DNA of 64,000 nt from Caballeronia cordobensis (GTDB lineage: Bacteria; Pseudomonadota; Gammaproteobacteria; Burkholderiales; Burkholderiaceae), in assembly GCF_001544575.2 (NCBI RefSeq), contig NZ_FCNY02000009.1, positions 1 through 64,000 on the forward strand. Direction: 5' to 3'. This document shows, one piece after another, positions 8,632 through 19,397 of this stretch. Numbering within the stretch: position 1 is the first letter of the stretch; each line of letters opens with the position of its first letter. Under the pieces are notes generated by a model. The model was not told where the DNA came from. It was given only the letters and a program-made list of their open reading frames with translations, and did not search any database. A program made the translations under genes and the position numbers.

Positions 8632-9858
8632 TCAGAACATCGCCGGCGCCGCTTCGGTGAGTTTGCCCCAGTCGAGATCGACGCCGATCACCACCGGCTT
8701 CTCGGCGCGCTGCGTCGCGATCGTGAGCGTCATGCACAGTGACGTGCCCGTCACGGAAAGATAGGGCGCGGTCGTGATCACTTGCTGCGGCTTCGCGAGC
8801 GCATCGACGAAATACGAGCGATTGTCCCAGCGCCCGGTGGACGGGTCTGCGATCGGCGCGAAACGCGCGCTCGGCGCTTTCGCGGCGGCCCCGGCCAGGC
8901 CCGGCATGAACTCGCGGCCGCCCTGGTCGAGAAAGAAGCAGCTGAGCGTCGCGGGCAGCGCGAGCACGTCGGCGCAGGCGGCTTCGGTCGTCGTCCCCGA
9001 GGCGAAGCGCCGTGCCGCCTGCTTGATGCCGGAGCGATAGGGCAGCACGAGCAGGTCGCCCGCGAGCCGCTCGGCGCGGCGCATCTGGGCGAGCGCATCG
9101 AACACGTCTTCGAAAAGCGGCGTCGCGACGCCGCGCTCGGCCAGCGTCGGCGACGGCATGCCGAACAGATAACCCTGCACGAAATCGACGTTCGAGCGCG
9201 CGGCGAGCATCAGGTCGTCGCCCGTCTCGATGCCTTCCGCGACCACGAACATGCCCGACTCGTGCAGCAGGTCGACGAGCTTTGGCATCAGCGCGTCGCG
9301 CATGTGAGCGCTCTTCGTGCGCACGAGGCTGCGGTCGAGCTTCACGATGTCGGGCCTGAGCGTCAGCAGCCGGTCGATATTCGAATGTCCCGCGCCGAAG
9401 TCGTCGACGGCGACGAGAAAGCCTTGTCCGCGAAACGCCTGCGTCGCGCGCGAGAGTTCCTCGACGTCCGTGCCGCCGGATTCCAGCACCTCGATCACGA
9501 GGCGCTCCGGCGCGAGGCCGGCCGCGCGTGTCGCCGCCGCGAGCCGCACGGCATAGCCGGGATCGGTGAAGGTGGCGGGATTGATATTGATGAAGAGCCA
9601 GTGCGCGGCGGGCAAGAGCGCCGCCGCGTTGCGCAGATGCGTGCGGTGGCTCATGCGGTCGAGCTCCGTGAGCGTGCCCGCGACGATTGCCCGGCCGAAC
9701 AGATCGAACGGATCGATCAGCGCGCCGCCGCCCGCGTCGCCGCGCAGCAACGCCTCGTAGCCCACCTCGCGCTGATGCGGAAGGCTGTAGATCGGTTGCA
9801 GATGCGTGCGCAGCGCGATGCCGTCGACGATCTCGTCGTGTCCGCTCGCCACGTTCAC
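8632..9858 (-). CDS. EAL-domain phosphodiesterase with C-terminal YkuI_C/PAS-like domain
   Basis: Predicted c-di-GMP phosphodiesterase without membrane segments (about 408 residues from a GTG at 9858). The EAL domain (about 8-250) keeps EALLRG, the metal or catalytic motifs ININPATF and DDFGAGHSN, KLDRSL, and a late Glu in VAEGIET. The usual EVTE segment reads EVLE. The remaining 150 residues (CFFLDQGGREFMPG ... GRWDNRSYFVDAL ... LSVTGTSLCMTLTIA) resemble the PAS/Cache-like YkuI_C module that follows EAL in Bacillus YkuI. No ribosome-binding site is obvious, so the start is tentative. Confidence 0.8.
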   Translation of the reverse strand: MNVASGHDEIVDGIALRTHLQPIYSLPHQREVGYEALLRGDAGGGALIDPFDLFGRAIVAGTLTELDRMSHRTHLRNAAALLPAAHWLFININPATFTDPGYAVRLAAATRAAGLAPERLVIEVLESGGTDVEELSRATQAFRGQGFLVAVDDFGAGHSNIDRLLTLRPDIVKLDRSLVRTKSAHMRDALMPKLVDLLHESGMFVVAEGIETGDDLMLAARSNVDFVQGYLFGMPSPTLAERGVATPLFEDVFDALAQMRRAERLAGDLLVLPYRSGIKQAARRFASGTTTEAACADVLALPATLSCFFLDQGGREFMPGLAGAAAKAPSARFAPIADPSTGRWDNRSYFVDALAKPQQVITTAPYLSVTGTSLCMTLTIATQRAEKPVVIGVDLDWGKLTEAAPAMF

Positions 9859-10152
9859 ACGACGACGGCGGGCGCGGGCCGCGCGGCGCGCGCGAACGGC
9901 ATGGGGACAGCGCGCACCGGCAAACGCACGCACGGGCGGGCACACAGGTCGATGAACAGCACGGCAGTCACGCGTTTCGATGGGGATGAGCGCAATATCG
10001 GCCGTTCGTGCGCAAACTTGAGCACAACGCCCGCCGGTTTGCCGCGCGCGCCCGTACGACCTATCTTTGTTGATGCGATGCTACGATCCGTGTGCAACTT
10101 AGGCCGGGCCGCCCTCGTCGAAAGTTGCCACGAACCAATCCGAGAGAGATAG

Positions 10153-10575
10153 ATGGCGCAACAGAAAACCAATCCCAAACTCGAACAGGCGCTGACGCGC
10201 GGCGATCTCGCGATCCGTCAGGCGAACTCGGGCCGCGCCACCGCGGTGCTGCGCGCGCTCGGCAAGATGATCGTCGAGGCCTCCGCGACGATCGGCGTCG
10301 AAGCGCATGTCGTCATTCACGATGGCGACAAGATCTACGATCCCGCCGACGGCGTCTGGCCGCAGCAGTTGCTCGTCTCGCTCGACGGTCCCGTCGAGGA
10401 GAACGATCCGGACGAGATCCGCACGATCACGCTGCTCGCCGACACGCCCGCCACGATATTCCGCTGCGAATGGCAGCGCGCGGACGGGAACATCGGCCGG
10501 CAGGAAGGCCGCCCGCTCGCGATGGTCGCTTTCATTACCGACGTCGATATCCCCTGGCTCGACGAAGACGACTGA
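10153..10575 (+). CDS. small soluble hypothetical protein (DUF3022-like)
   Basis: 140 residues, no signal peptide or membrane segment. It starts at the ATG behind GAGAGAGATAG. The central part (EAHVVIHDGDKIYDPADGVWPQQLLVSLDGP) and acidic C-terminus (DVDIPWLDEDD) are typical of a small uncharacterised family widespread in Burkholderia, which I think is DUF3022. No function can be assigned. It is followed by a strong terminator and looks monocistronic. Confidence 0.72.
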   Translation: MAQQKTNPKLEQALTRGDLAIRQANSGRATAVLRALGKMIVEASATIGVEAHVVIHDGDKIYDPADGVWPQQLLVSLDGPVEENDPDEIRTITLLADTPATIFRCEWQRADGNIGRQEGRPLAMVAFITDVDIPWLDEDD

Positions 10576-10632
10576 TTTTTCTGATTCGTTTTAGCGGTTT
10601 TCACACGGCTGACATGATTATGTCGTGATAAG

Positions 10633-10670
10633 GCGGGCGTTTCTTTCGAGGAACGCCCGCTTTTTCTTTT
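10633..10670 (+). terminator. rho-independent terminator
   Basis: Nine-base-pair stem GCGGGCGTT (10633-10641) with AACGCCCGC (10652-10660), followed by TTTTTCTTTT. It ends the transcript of the 10.15 kb gene. Confidence 0.9.
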
Positions 10671-11128
10671 GCCCGTTCTCCACGTTTGAAAATCCCAAAC
10701 TCTGCACTTTCCGTGTTTCGCAGATTGTGCGAAACAAACTTGTAAGCAAACGTTACCGCGCCCCGTTTTTTTAGTGTTTTCGAGCGTTTACGCGATGCTC
10801 CGCGACGGTTCGGCGAACGCTATTCTCCCAATTGCCTCTCGCGTCAATAGGTGGCTGCTCGCCCTCGTTTCTTCACCCGGTTCGGGCTCGCATATTCCTG
10901 TACGACATATGCATATATTGGTTTGCAGCGGCTACCCGGCGATTGGCTCGTCGATTAGAAGCTTTCTTCCATCGCTTTAGCCTGAAATTTGCTCAGAAAC
11001 AGCGGCAAGCACGCACCCCGTTTTTTGACTTCGTGAGAGGCTCGTTTCGCCCGTGTACGGGACCTACTTAAATAAATGTCCTCGGCACGCGGCAATTTCC
11101 AATCGCCAAGAAAAAATGGGGTTTACAA
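10671..11128. other. 458-bp gene-free region upstream of the feeM-like gene
   Basis: No credible coding frame. It is less GC-rich than its surroundings. It contains an inverted repeat with 9-bp arms, TGTTTCGCA (10714-10722) and TGCGAAACA (10728-10736), an ATATGCATAT palindrome (10907-10916) inside an AT-rich patch, and CCCGT/ACGGG arms at 11050-11061. It probably holds the promoter and a long leader for the gene at 11129. I could not match it to a known riboswitch. Confidence 0.5.
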
Positions 11129-11905
11129 ATGGAACGTCTCAACCTTGCCAACAACGCCGCCGCCAACCACACCGAACCGGCGGTTCGCCCAACACTCACG
11201 ATCGTGCCCGCGCTTCAGAAATCCGAGCGCATGCCGTTTACTATTCGTATCGTCCGGGACGATGCCGGGCTGCAGAAAGCCGTGAGCATCCGGCGCTCGG
11301 CGTATGGGCGGCATCTGCCCGAATTCGCCGAATCGATGACGATCGAGCCTTCGGATCGCGATCGCGGCACGGCCGTCCTGCTGGCGGAGTCCAAGCTCGA
11401 CGGCGCGCCGCTCGGGACCATGCGCATTCAGACCAATGCGTACGGGCGGCTCGCGGTCGAGCAATCGGTGCGTCTGCCGGATCATCTGGCGACGAGCCGC
11501 CTCGCGGAAGCGACGCGTCTCGGCGTTTCGGGCGGCATGGTGGGACGGGTGGTAAAGGTGGCGTTGTGCAAGGCGCTCTGGATGTTCTGCGAATTGCACG
11601 GGATCGATTACATGGTGATCACGGCGCGTACGCCGCTTGATCGGGAGTATGAAGCGATGCTCTTCAAGGATGTTTTCGGCGTCAATGAATTCCTGCCGAT
11701 GACGCATGTCGGCGGATTGCCGCATCGCGTATTGGCGAAGGACGTCGCCGCGGCGCGCCAGCGCTGGGAAGAAGCCCGTCATCCGCTCTTCAATTACATG
11801 GTGCATACGCACCACCCGGATATCGATTTGCATTCTGTAGATTTATCTTTTGACTGGGAACCGGTACGATGCCCTGAGGCTCCGCTGATGGCTTACGGCA
11901 GATAA
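11129..11905 (+). CDS. FeeM-like N-acyl amino acid synthase
   Basis: 258-residue protein with a variable 35-residue head and then a GNAT/autoinducer-synthase-like fold: FTIRIVRDDAGLQKAVSIRRSAYG, a strand pair ending LGTMRIQTN, then SRLAEATRLGVSGG and the helix LCKALWMFCELHGIDYMVITARTPLDREYE. This is the pattern of FeeM-type N-acyl amino acid synthases, which join a fatty acid from acyl carrier protein to an amino acid amine. The arginine-rich sensor-like block RIVRD...SIRR...ATRLGV is what I relied on. Substrate is unknown. It is 151 bp upstream of a GGDEF-EAL gene on the same strand. Confidence 0.72.
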   Translation: MERLNLANNAAANHTEPAVRPTLTIVPALQKSERMPFTIRIVRDDAGLQKAVSIRRSAYGRHLPEFAESMTIEPSDRDRGTAVLLAESKLDGAPLGTMRIQTNAYGRLAVEQSVRLPDHLATSRLAEATRLGVSGGMVGRVVKVALCKALWMFCELHGIDYMVITARTPLDREYEAMLFKDVFGVNEFLPMTHVGGLPHRVLAKDVAAARQRWEEARHPLFNYMVHTHHPDIDLHSVDLSFDWEPVRCPEAPLMAYGR

Positions 11906-12056
11906 AAAGCACGATCGTATTTAGAAAGGCAATAGCGAATAACCGGACCCCGGAGCGGTCCGGTTGGCCAAAAGCGGCGGCGTGCGGGGTTTTCGGACTC
12001 GGCCGCTGCCTGCGCCGCGCATTTCGCGCCGGGCGCAAACGGGGGTTTTTCCAGGT

Positions 12057-15026
12057 ATGGCGTCGGTTATTCCAGCTTCCTTATCGAGATTCAGACGCAC
12101 GGGCTCGTGGATCGACGACGCGCTGTACGCGGTCGCCGTTTACGCCGTGCCCGTTCTGATTTTGCTCGGTACGATCGCGACGCTCTATTTCCTGCCGCGC
12201 CAATATGAAACGCGTGGCGCCGTTCCTCTCGAATTACGTGTTTTCTCCGATCAGAGCGGTCTAATGGGTCCGGCCGATGCGCGCGAAGCGCTGCAAGGCG
12301 CCGCGCCCGTTTCCCGTTACAGCACGCGTCTTTCCGAAAAACCGGTGTGGTTCGGCTTTACGACGCCCAGCATGAGCGCCGACTCGTCGACGGTCGTCGA
12401 ATTGCCGTCCCGTCATGCGCAAACGCTTGCCTGCTGGAATGCAGATACGCTTGATCTTCTCGGCAAGGCCGACCGCGATCTCGTGAGCGGCGAAATGCGC
12501 GCGGTGAAAGCGGGCTTCTCGATTCAGGTCGGCCGGCTGAAACACGCCGAAAACATTATTTGCCGCGGCACGTTTTCGGGCCCGGCGCAAATCAATGCCT
12601 ATGCGTGGGAATGGCAGGGCCTGCGCAATTCGTCGCTCGATTTTCAGGAAAGCTCGGGCCTCATCGCCGGCGGCCTGCTCACGCTTGCGGTATTCGTGTT
12701 CGTCACAGCGCTCATCAATCACGAGTGGACCTATGTGATTTTCGCGGTGTGGCTTGTCGGCAATCTGCGCCTGTGCGCGAACGCGATGGGCTGGGACATG
12801 CAGTGGGTGGGCCGCGTGCTGCCGTCGGAGTTCATGCAGCCGTTGCGGCAGTTCACTTTCGCCGCCTATTACCTGCTGACGGCCGCGCTCTTTCAGCAGC
12901 TCTTCCGGCGCGAGTTGCGCGTGGTCGGCTACAGGTGGCTGCTGCGCGTGATCCAGTATGTCGGCATCGTGCTGCTCGCCGCGGCGCTCGCGCTGCCGTA
13001 CGAGTACTTCATCCCGGTGCTGTGGGTCATCGCCGGCTTCGGTATCTGCGTGCTGCTGTTCTTCCTCGCGCGGCTCGTGTGGATGGCGCGCTCGCGCACC
13101 GTGCTCTGGTATGTCGCGTCGCTCGGCGTCGTGCTGTTCTCCACGTTCTCGGAAGTGCTCGGCGCGGCCTTCGGGCTGAAGGTGCTCGTGGGCGGCGTGA
13201 ACACGGTGATGGCCGCGCTCTCGTCGAGCATGATGGCCGCCTTCGCGATCGCCGAGCAGATGCGCGCCGAACGCGATTTCCGCCGCCAGGCGCAGATGGA
13301 ATTGCGCAACACCTACGAAGTCACGCCGATCGGCCTCTTCACGCTCGATACCGACGGCCACTTCGTGCGCGCCAATCCCGCGTTGCGCGCCATGCTCGAT
13401 CTGCAAAAGGCCGACTACAAGGTGCGGCACTGGAACGACTACTTCGAGGCCGGCGCGTGGGGCGCGTTGCAGGCGCTGGCGTCGAAGGGCAGCGACGGCG
13501 AGCTCGAAATGGGCGGCTCGTCCGAGCGCGGCACCGGCGAGCGGCGCTATCTGCTGAAGGCCATCCGCTCGAATGGCTGGATCGAAGGCTCGCTGCAGGA
13601 CACGACGGAGCGCTCGAAAGCCGTCGAGCGCCTGCGCTTTCTCGCCGAGCATGATCCGCTCACCGGCTCGCTGAACCGCCGCGGCATCGAGAAGGCGATC
13701 TCCGCGCAAAGCGAAGAGACGCTGCCGTGGGCGCTGGCGTATGTCGATCTCGACCGCTTCAAGCTCGTCAACGATCTGTTCGGCCATCGCAGCGGCGACG
13801 AAGTGCTGCGCCAGGTCGCGGCGCGCACGCGCGCGCACTTCGGGCGCAGCTATCGGGTCGGGCGCATCGGCGGCGACGAGTTCGTCTGTGTGATGCACGA
13901 TACGTCGATCGAAGACGCCATCGCGCAATGCCGCGAGCTCATCGCCATTTTGTCGGACGCGCCGTATCAGGTCGGCAATCGCGCGTTTCAGGTGAAGGCG
14001 TCGATCGGTCTCGTCGAATGCTCGCAGGGCGTGCGCGTGCAGGACGCGCTTTCGCATGCGGACCGCGCGTGCCGCGAGGCGAAGAAAGTCGCGCACACGC
14101 ATCTCGTCACGTATCGCAAGGGCGCGGCCGCGTTCGAGGAGCGCGCGGAGGAGTTGCGGCTCGTCGAGACGCTCGGGCGCAATCGCCTGCCGCCGGGCCT
14201 GTTCCTCGTGATGCAGCCGATCATGTCGCTCTCGGCGCCGACCGAATCGCTCAATTTCGAAGTGCTGCTGCGCATGCGCTCTCCCGACGGCGCGACGCTG
14301 CCCGCCGGCAAGGTGATCGTCGCGGCAGAGGAATCGGGCAATATCGCGGCGATCGACCGCTGGGTCATCTCGACGTTGCTCGAATGGATCGAGACGCATC
14401 AGCATCAGCTCGGCAATACGCAGTTCGTCTGCGTGAATCTTTCCGGCGGCTCGCTCAACGACGAGCAGTTCATGGAGGACATCTTCGCGCTCTTCGCGCG
14501 CTATCAGTCGATCGTGCATTACCTGTGTCTCGAAATCACGGAGAGCGTCGCGCTGCACGATCTGGAGAACACGCAGCGCTTCATTTCGCGCGTGCACGAC
14601 ATGGGCGGCAAGATCGCGCTCGACGATTTCGGCGCGGGCTACACGTCGTTCAAATATCTGAAGGCGCTGTCCGCCGACGCCCTCAAGATCGACGGCGAAT
14701 TCGTGCGCTCGATGTGCGCGCATCCGGCGGATATCGCGATCGTCGAGGCGATCGTCGCGCTTGCACGCAATCTCGGCATGCGCAGCGTGGCGGAGTGGGT
14801 CGAGGACATCGACACCTTGCGCGCGTTGCAGGAAATCGGCGTCGATTACGTGCAGGGCTTTCTCGTCGCGCGGCCGCAGGACAGCGCGGCGATTCTCGCG
14901 GCGAGTTCGGCCGCGAGCTTCGTGAAGGACCCGGAAGTGGTGAGCTTCGTCGAGTGCCTGTCGGAACCGGCGCAGGCCGCCGTGTTCGACTATGAGTGGC
15001 ACGCGCGCGCATCGGGGACGCATTGA
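12057..15026 (+). CDS. membrane 7TMR-DISM/PAS/GGDEF/EAL c-di-GMP enzyme
   Basis: About 989 residues from ATG 12057; an upstream in-frame ATG at 11964 would add an unlikely 31-residue basic head. Order: one N-terminal membrane helix (about 20-45), a periplasmic domain to about residue 200, seven membrane helices (about 205-415), a PAS domain (YEVTPIGLFTLDTDGHFVRANPA), GGDEF with intact RIGGDEF, and EAL whose first motif reads EVLLR but which keeps EITES, DDFGAGYTS and KIDGEF. Both cyclase and phosphodiesterase activities are possible. The 7TM domain suggests sensing of a ligand at the membrane, plausibly the acyl product of the upstream gene (inference). Confidence 0.88.
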   Translation: MASVIPASLSRFRRTGSWIDDALYAVAVYAVPVLILLGTIATLYFLPRQYETRGAVPLELRVFSDQSGLMGPADAREALQGAAPVSRYSTRLSEKPVWFGFTTPSMSADSSTVVELPSRHAQTLACWNADTLDLLGKADRDLVSGEMRAVKAGFSIQVGRLKHAENIICRGTFSGPAQINAYAWEWQGLRNSSLDFQESSGLIAGGLLTLAVFVFVTALINHEWTYVIFAVWLVGNLRLCANAMGWDMQWVGRVLPSEFMQPLRQFTFAAYYLLTAALFQQLFRRELRVVGYRWLLRVIQYVGIVLLAAALALPYEYFIPVLWVIAGFGICVLLFFLARLVWMARSRTVLWYVASLGVVLFSTFSEVLGAAFGLKVLVGGVNTVMAALSSSMMAAFAIAEQMRAERDFRRQAQMELRNTYEVTPIGLFTLDTDGHFVRANPALRAMLDLQKADYKVRHWNDYFEAGAWGALQALASKGSDGELEMGGSSERGTGERRYLLKAIRSNGWIEGSLQDTTERSKAVERLRFLAEHDPLTGSLNRRGIEKAISAQSEETLPWALAYVDLDRFKLVNDLFGHRSGDEVLRQVAARTRAHFGRSYRVGRIGGDEFVCVMHDTSIEDAIAQCRELIAILSDAPYQVGNRAFQVKASIGLVECSQGVRVQDALSHADRACREAKKVAHTHLVTYRKGAAAFEERAEELRLVETLGRNRLPPGLFLVMQPIMSLSAPTESLNFEVLLRMRSPDGATLPAGKVIVAAEESGNIAAIDRWVISTLLEWIETHQHQLGNTQFVCVNLSGGSLNDEQFMEDIFALFARYQSIVHYLCLEITESVALHDLENTQRFISRVHDMGGKIALDDFGAGYTSFKYLKALSADALKIDGEFVRSMCAHPADIAIVEAIVALARNLGMRSVAEWVEDIDTLRALQEIGVDYVQGFLVARPQDSAAILAASSAASFVKDPEVVSFVECLSEPAQAAVFDYEWHARASGTH

Positions 15027-15134
15027 ATCGCCGGTTTGCTCGCTTGCTAGAATCAGTGCACCAGATTCGAGCAAACGGGGACGAACCCATGAACCATGTC
15101 CGGCGCGCACGCGAGCGCCGCGAGGCACGCGCCG

Positions 15135-16355
15135 ATGTCTGAGCGGCCCGCGCGCAAAGCCTCGATGCATTCGGTCGGCTCCAACCAGCTCGGCATGCGC
15201 CAGTTCAACGAGCGCATCGTCCTGCAGGCGATCCGGCTGCACGGCGCGCTGCCCAAGGCCGACGTCGCGCGCCTCACGCGCCTTTCCATGCAGACGGTTT
15301 CGCTGATCGTCGATCACCTCATCGACGACGGATTGCTGCAAAAAGATGCGCGCACGCGCGTGAAAGGGCGCATTGGCCAGCCTTCCGTGCCGATCTCGCT
15401 GCGCGCGGACGGCGCGTTTTCCATCGGCGTGAAAGTGGGGCGGCGCAGCCTCGACGTGCTCTCGATGGACTTCGCCGGCAGCATGCGCACGCGCGAAACC
15501 CTGGAATACGCCTATCCCGATCCGCACACGCTTTTCCCCGCGCTTGAGGCCCGGCTCGCGCGCGTGGTCGCCGCGCTCGGCGACGGCGCGCAAAAGATCG
15601 CGGGCATCGGCGTGGCCGCGCCGCTGTGGCTCGGCGGCTGGCGCGATTTCTTCGACACCCCGCCCGACGCGCTCGCGGCGTGGAACGACATCGACATTCG
15701 CGAACGCATTCAGTCGATGACCGCGCTGCCCGTCGAATTCGCCAAGGACACGACAGCCGCGTGCGCCGCCGAACTGGTGATGGGCCAGGGGCGCGGGCTG
15801 CGCAATTTCCTCTATGTGTTCATCGGGACGTTCATCGGCGGCGGGCTTGTCATCGACGGCAGACTGCACGCCGGGCCGAGCGGCAATGCGGGCGCCATCG
15901 GCTCGTTTCCGCTGTTTCACGGCCGCGCGCGGCGCGCCGGGCAACTGCTCAATACGGCATCGGTGTACGTGCTCGAAAAGGCGTTCGCCGCCGCGGGCGC
16001 GCCGGCCGCGGCCGCGCACGACGAGCGGGCCGTATCGTCGCCATTGCGCGCGCTAGCGGAGACGTGGATGGGCGAGACGTGTCCCGCGATCGCGACGGGC
16101 ATCGCGTCGGCGGCGGCGCTGCTCGATCTCGAAGCCGTGGTCATCGACGGCGAAATCGATCGCACCTTGCTGCGCGAAGTCATCCGCCGCACCGACGGCG
16201 AACTCGCCGGTTTCGACTGGCAAGGCATGACACGCCCGCGTCTGGTCGAAGGGCAGATCGGCCCCGACGCGCGCGCGATGGGCGGCGCGATCCTGCCGCT
16301 CTATGCGCACTTCGCGCCGAAGCACGAGCTCTTTCTCAAACCGCTGGAAACCTGA
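15135..16355 (+). CDS. ROK-family transcriptional regulator with degenerate kinase motifs
   Basis: About 406 residues. N-terminal winged HTH (LPKADVARLTRLSMQTVSLIVDHLIDDGLL, about 30-75) followed by a ROK domain. The phosphate-binding DxGGT motif has become GVKVGRRS, the catalytic segment reads AKDTTAACAAE, and the Cys-rich zinc motif of ROK proteins is absent, so it is a regulator without sugar kinase activity. It probably senses a sugar, identity unknown. An upstream ATG at 15096 is possible, but 15135 has a GAGG before it. No sugar genes flank it. Confidence 0.82.
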   Translation: MSERPARKASMHSVGSNQLGMRQFNERIVLQAIRLHGALPKADVARLTRLSMQTVSLIVDHLIDDGLLQKDARTRVKGRIGQPSVPISLRADGAFSIGVKVGRRSLDVLSMDFAGSMRTRETLEYAYPDPHTLFPALEARLARVVAALGDGAQKIAGIGVAAPLWLGGWRDFFDTPPDALAAWNDIDIRERIQSMTALPVEFAKDTTAACAAELVMGQGRGLRNFLYVFIGTFIGGGLVIDGRLHAGPSGNAGAIGSFPLFHGRARRAGQLLNTASVYVLEKAFAAAGAPAAAAHDERAVSSPLRALAETWMGETCPAIATGIASAAALLDLEAVVIDGEIDRTLLREVIRRTDGELAGFDWQGMTRPRLVEGQIGPDARAMGGAILPLYAHFAPKHELFLKPLET

Positions 16356-16357
16356 TT

Positions 16358-16984
16358 TCAGTCGAGCGACAGCCGCGCGGCGAATGCGAGCAGCGCGGCG
16401 GAGAAGGTCCAGCGCTGCACGGTCTGCGCTTTCGGATGACGGCGCAGCCAGCCGGAAATGCGTACCGCGCCCGCCGCGAGCGCGAGGTCGAACATCACGC
16501 CGACTGCGACCAGCACCACGCCCAGTTCAAGCACTTGCGACCAGACCGGCCCCGTCTCCGGCCGCACGAATTGCGGCAGCAGCACGGAACAGAACAGCAG
16601 CGCCTTCGGATTGAGGATGCTGCTCAAGATCCCTTTCATATACGCGGAACGCAGCGTGGACGCGGCGGCCTGGCCGGGCGCGGCGTCGAGTCCGAACGCG
16701 GGCGAGCGAAAAATCTGAATCGCGACGTACGACAGATACAGGCCGCCCGCGATGCGCACGCCGTCATAGAGCCACGGCGCGCTGCGCAAGAGCGCGGCGA
16801 CGCCGAGCGCCGAGAGCGTCACGTGGGTCGCGCGCGCCGTGGCGAGCCCGGCGGCGACCGCGAGGCCATGCCGCAGACCGCGCGTGCCGCTCGTCTGAAG
16901 CATGAGCGCCATGTCCGGTCCCGGCAGCGCGTAGACGACTGCGAGCGCGCCGACGAAAACCCACAGCAAGTGTGCCGAGACCAT
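16358..16984 (-). CDS. LysE/RhtB-family amino acid exporter
   Basis: 208-residue inner-membrane exporter with about six hydrophobic segments. The N-terminal signature FVGALAVVYALPGPDMALMLQTSGTRGLRHGLAVAAGL matches the LysE/RhtB family. It is divergent from an Lrp/AsnC regulator 131 bp away, a common arrangement in which the regulator controls amino acid efflux. The exported amino acid cannot be deduced. Confidence 0.88.
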   Translation of the reverse strand: MVSAHLLWVFVGALAVVYALPGPDMALMLQTSGTRGLRHGLAVAAGLATARATHVTLSALGVAALLRSAPWLYDGVRIAGGLYLSYVAIQIFRSPAFGLDAAPGQAAASTLRSAYMKGILSSILNPKALLFCSVLLPQFVRPETGPVWSQVLELGVVLVAVGVMFDLALAAGAVRISGWLRRHPKAQTVQRWTFSAALLAFAARLSLD

Positions 16985-17115
16985 GATGAATTCTCCTGTT
17001 TCGAAGGCATCATCGTGCCATTTCGGACGCGGCGGTTTCTGGTATTTTGCATCGACATTCTGAGCAGACTTGGCGTGATCCGCTAGAATTTTCGGAATCA
17101 GGAGAGGAAAGCGCT

Positions 17116-17580
17116 ATGACCGAACTCGACCGTATCGACCGCGCCATGCTCGCGGCGCTCCAGCAGGATGGCCGCATGCCCGTCGCGAAGCTTGCCGAAC
17201 GCGTCGGACTTAGCGAAACGCCGTGCGCGCGCCGGTTGAAGCGCCTCGAAAGCGACGGCTATATCGACGGCTATCGCGCGATGTTGTCGCGCAAGGCGCT
17301 CGAACTCGGCGTCGTCGCGTTTGCGCAGGTGCGCTTCAGCGTGCACGATCGCGCGCTGTCGGATCGCTTCGAGCGCGAGATTCACGGCATCGCGCGCATC
17401 GTGTCGTGCCACAACATTTCGGGCACGGCGGATTATCTGTTGCAGATCGTCGCGCGCGATCTCGACGAATATGGCGTCTTCATGCGCGACGTGCTACGGA
17501 CGCTGCCCGGCGTCACGGCCGTCGAATCGATGCTTTCCCTGCGTGAAGTCAAGCGCGACGGCGGCCTGCCCTTGCCGTAA
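17116..17580 (+). CDS. Lrp/AsnC-family transcriptional regulator
   Basis: 154 residues from the ATG at 17116, which follows AGGAGAGGAAAGCGCT. N-terminal AsnC-type HTH (LDRIDRAMLAALQQDGRMPVAKLAERVGLSETPCARRLKRLE) and a C-terminal RAM ligand-binding domain (VSCHNISGTADYLLQIVARDLDEY). Divergent from the LysE-family exporter, so it probably regulates it in response to an amino acid. Two HutC-like palindromes immediately downstream belong to hutU. Confidence 0.9.
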   Translation: MTELDRIDRAMLAALQQDGRMPVAKLAERVGLSETPCARRLKRLESDGYIDGYRAMLSRKALELGVVAFAQVRFSVHDRALSDRFEREIHGIARIVSCHNISGTADYLLQIVARDLDEYGVFMRDVLRTLPGVTAVESMLSLREVKRDGGLPLP

Positions 17581-17582
17581 GC

Positions 17583-17596
17583 CTTGTCTATACAAG
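17583..17596. promoter_or_regulatory. HutC-like operator 1 upstream of hutUI
   Basis: CTTGTCTATACAAG, near-palindromic and of the CTTGTNTNTACAAG type recognised by HutC-like GntR repressors. It begins 3 nt after the Lrp gene stop and 128 bp before hutU. The same motif recurs at 17637, 37488 and 37587. Confidence 0.75.
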
Positions 17597-17636
17597 GACC
17601 GGACGAAAGCCTCGGGATTCCCCTAATACAACTGAA

Positions 17637-17650
17637 GTTGTATATACAAG
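17637..17650. promoter_or_regulatory. HutC-like operator 2 upstream of hutUI
   Basis: GTTGTATATACAAG with a perfect TTGTATATACAA core (17638-17649). It overlaps a second inverted repeat, ACAACT (17628-17633) with AGTTGT (17636-17641). It lies 74 bp upstream of the hutU GTG start, in the likely promoter region. Confidence 0.78.
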
Positions 17651-17723
17651 AACATGAGACCCACTCGCCGCGGGTTTCCGCCCGCGCTCGCCGACTCACT
17701 TTCTTGATGCGCAGGAGCACTCC

Positions 17724-19393
<1,670 letters not shown>

Positions 19394-19397
<4 letters not shown>

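Noticed and set aside
10671..11128. Possible c-di-GMP riboswitch upstream of the FeeM-like gene
   Set aside because: The neighbouring c-di-GMP enzyme made this worth checking, but I could not find the conserved GEMM core; structure searches would be needed to be sure.
12261..16019. Very long open frame on the minus strand (about 1250 codons) opposite the GGDEF-EAL and ROK genes
   Set aside because: It is antisense to two well-supported genes, is extremely rich in Arg/His/Ala as expected for the complement of GC-rich coding DNA, and has no recognisable domain.
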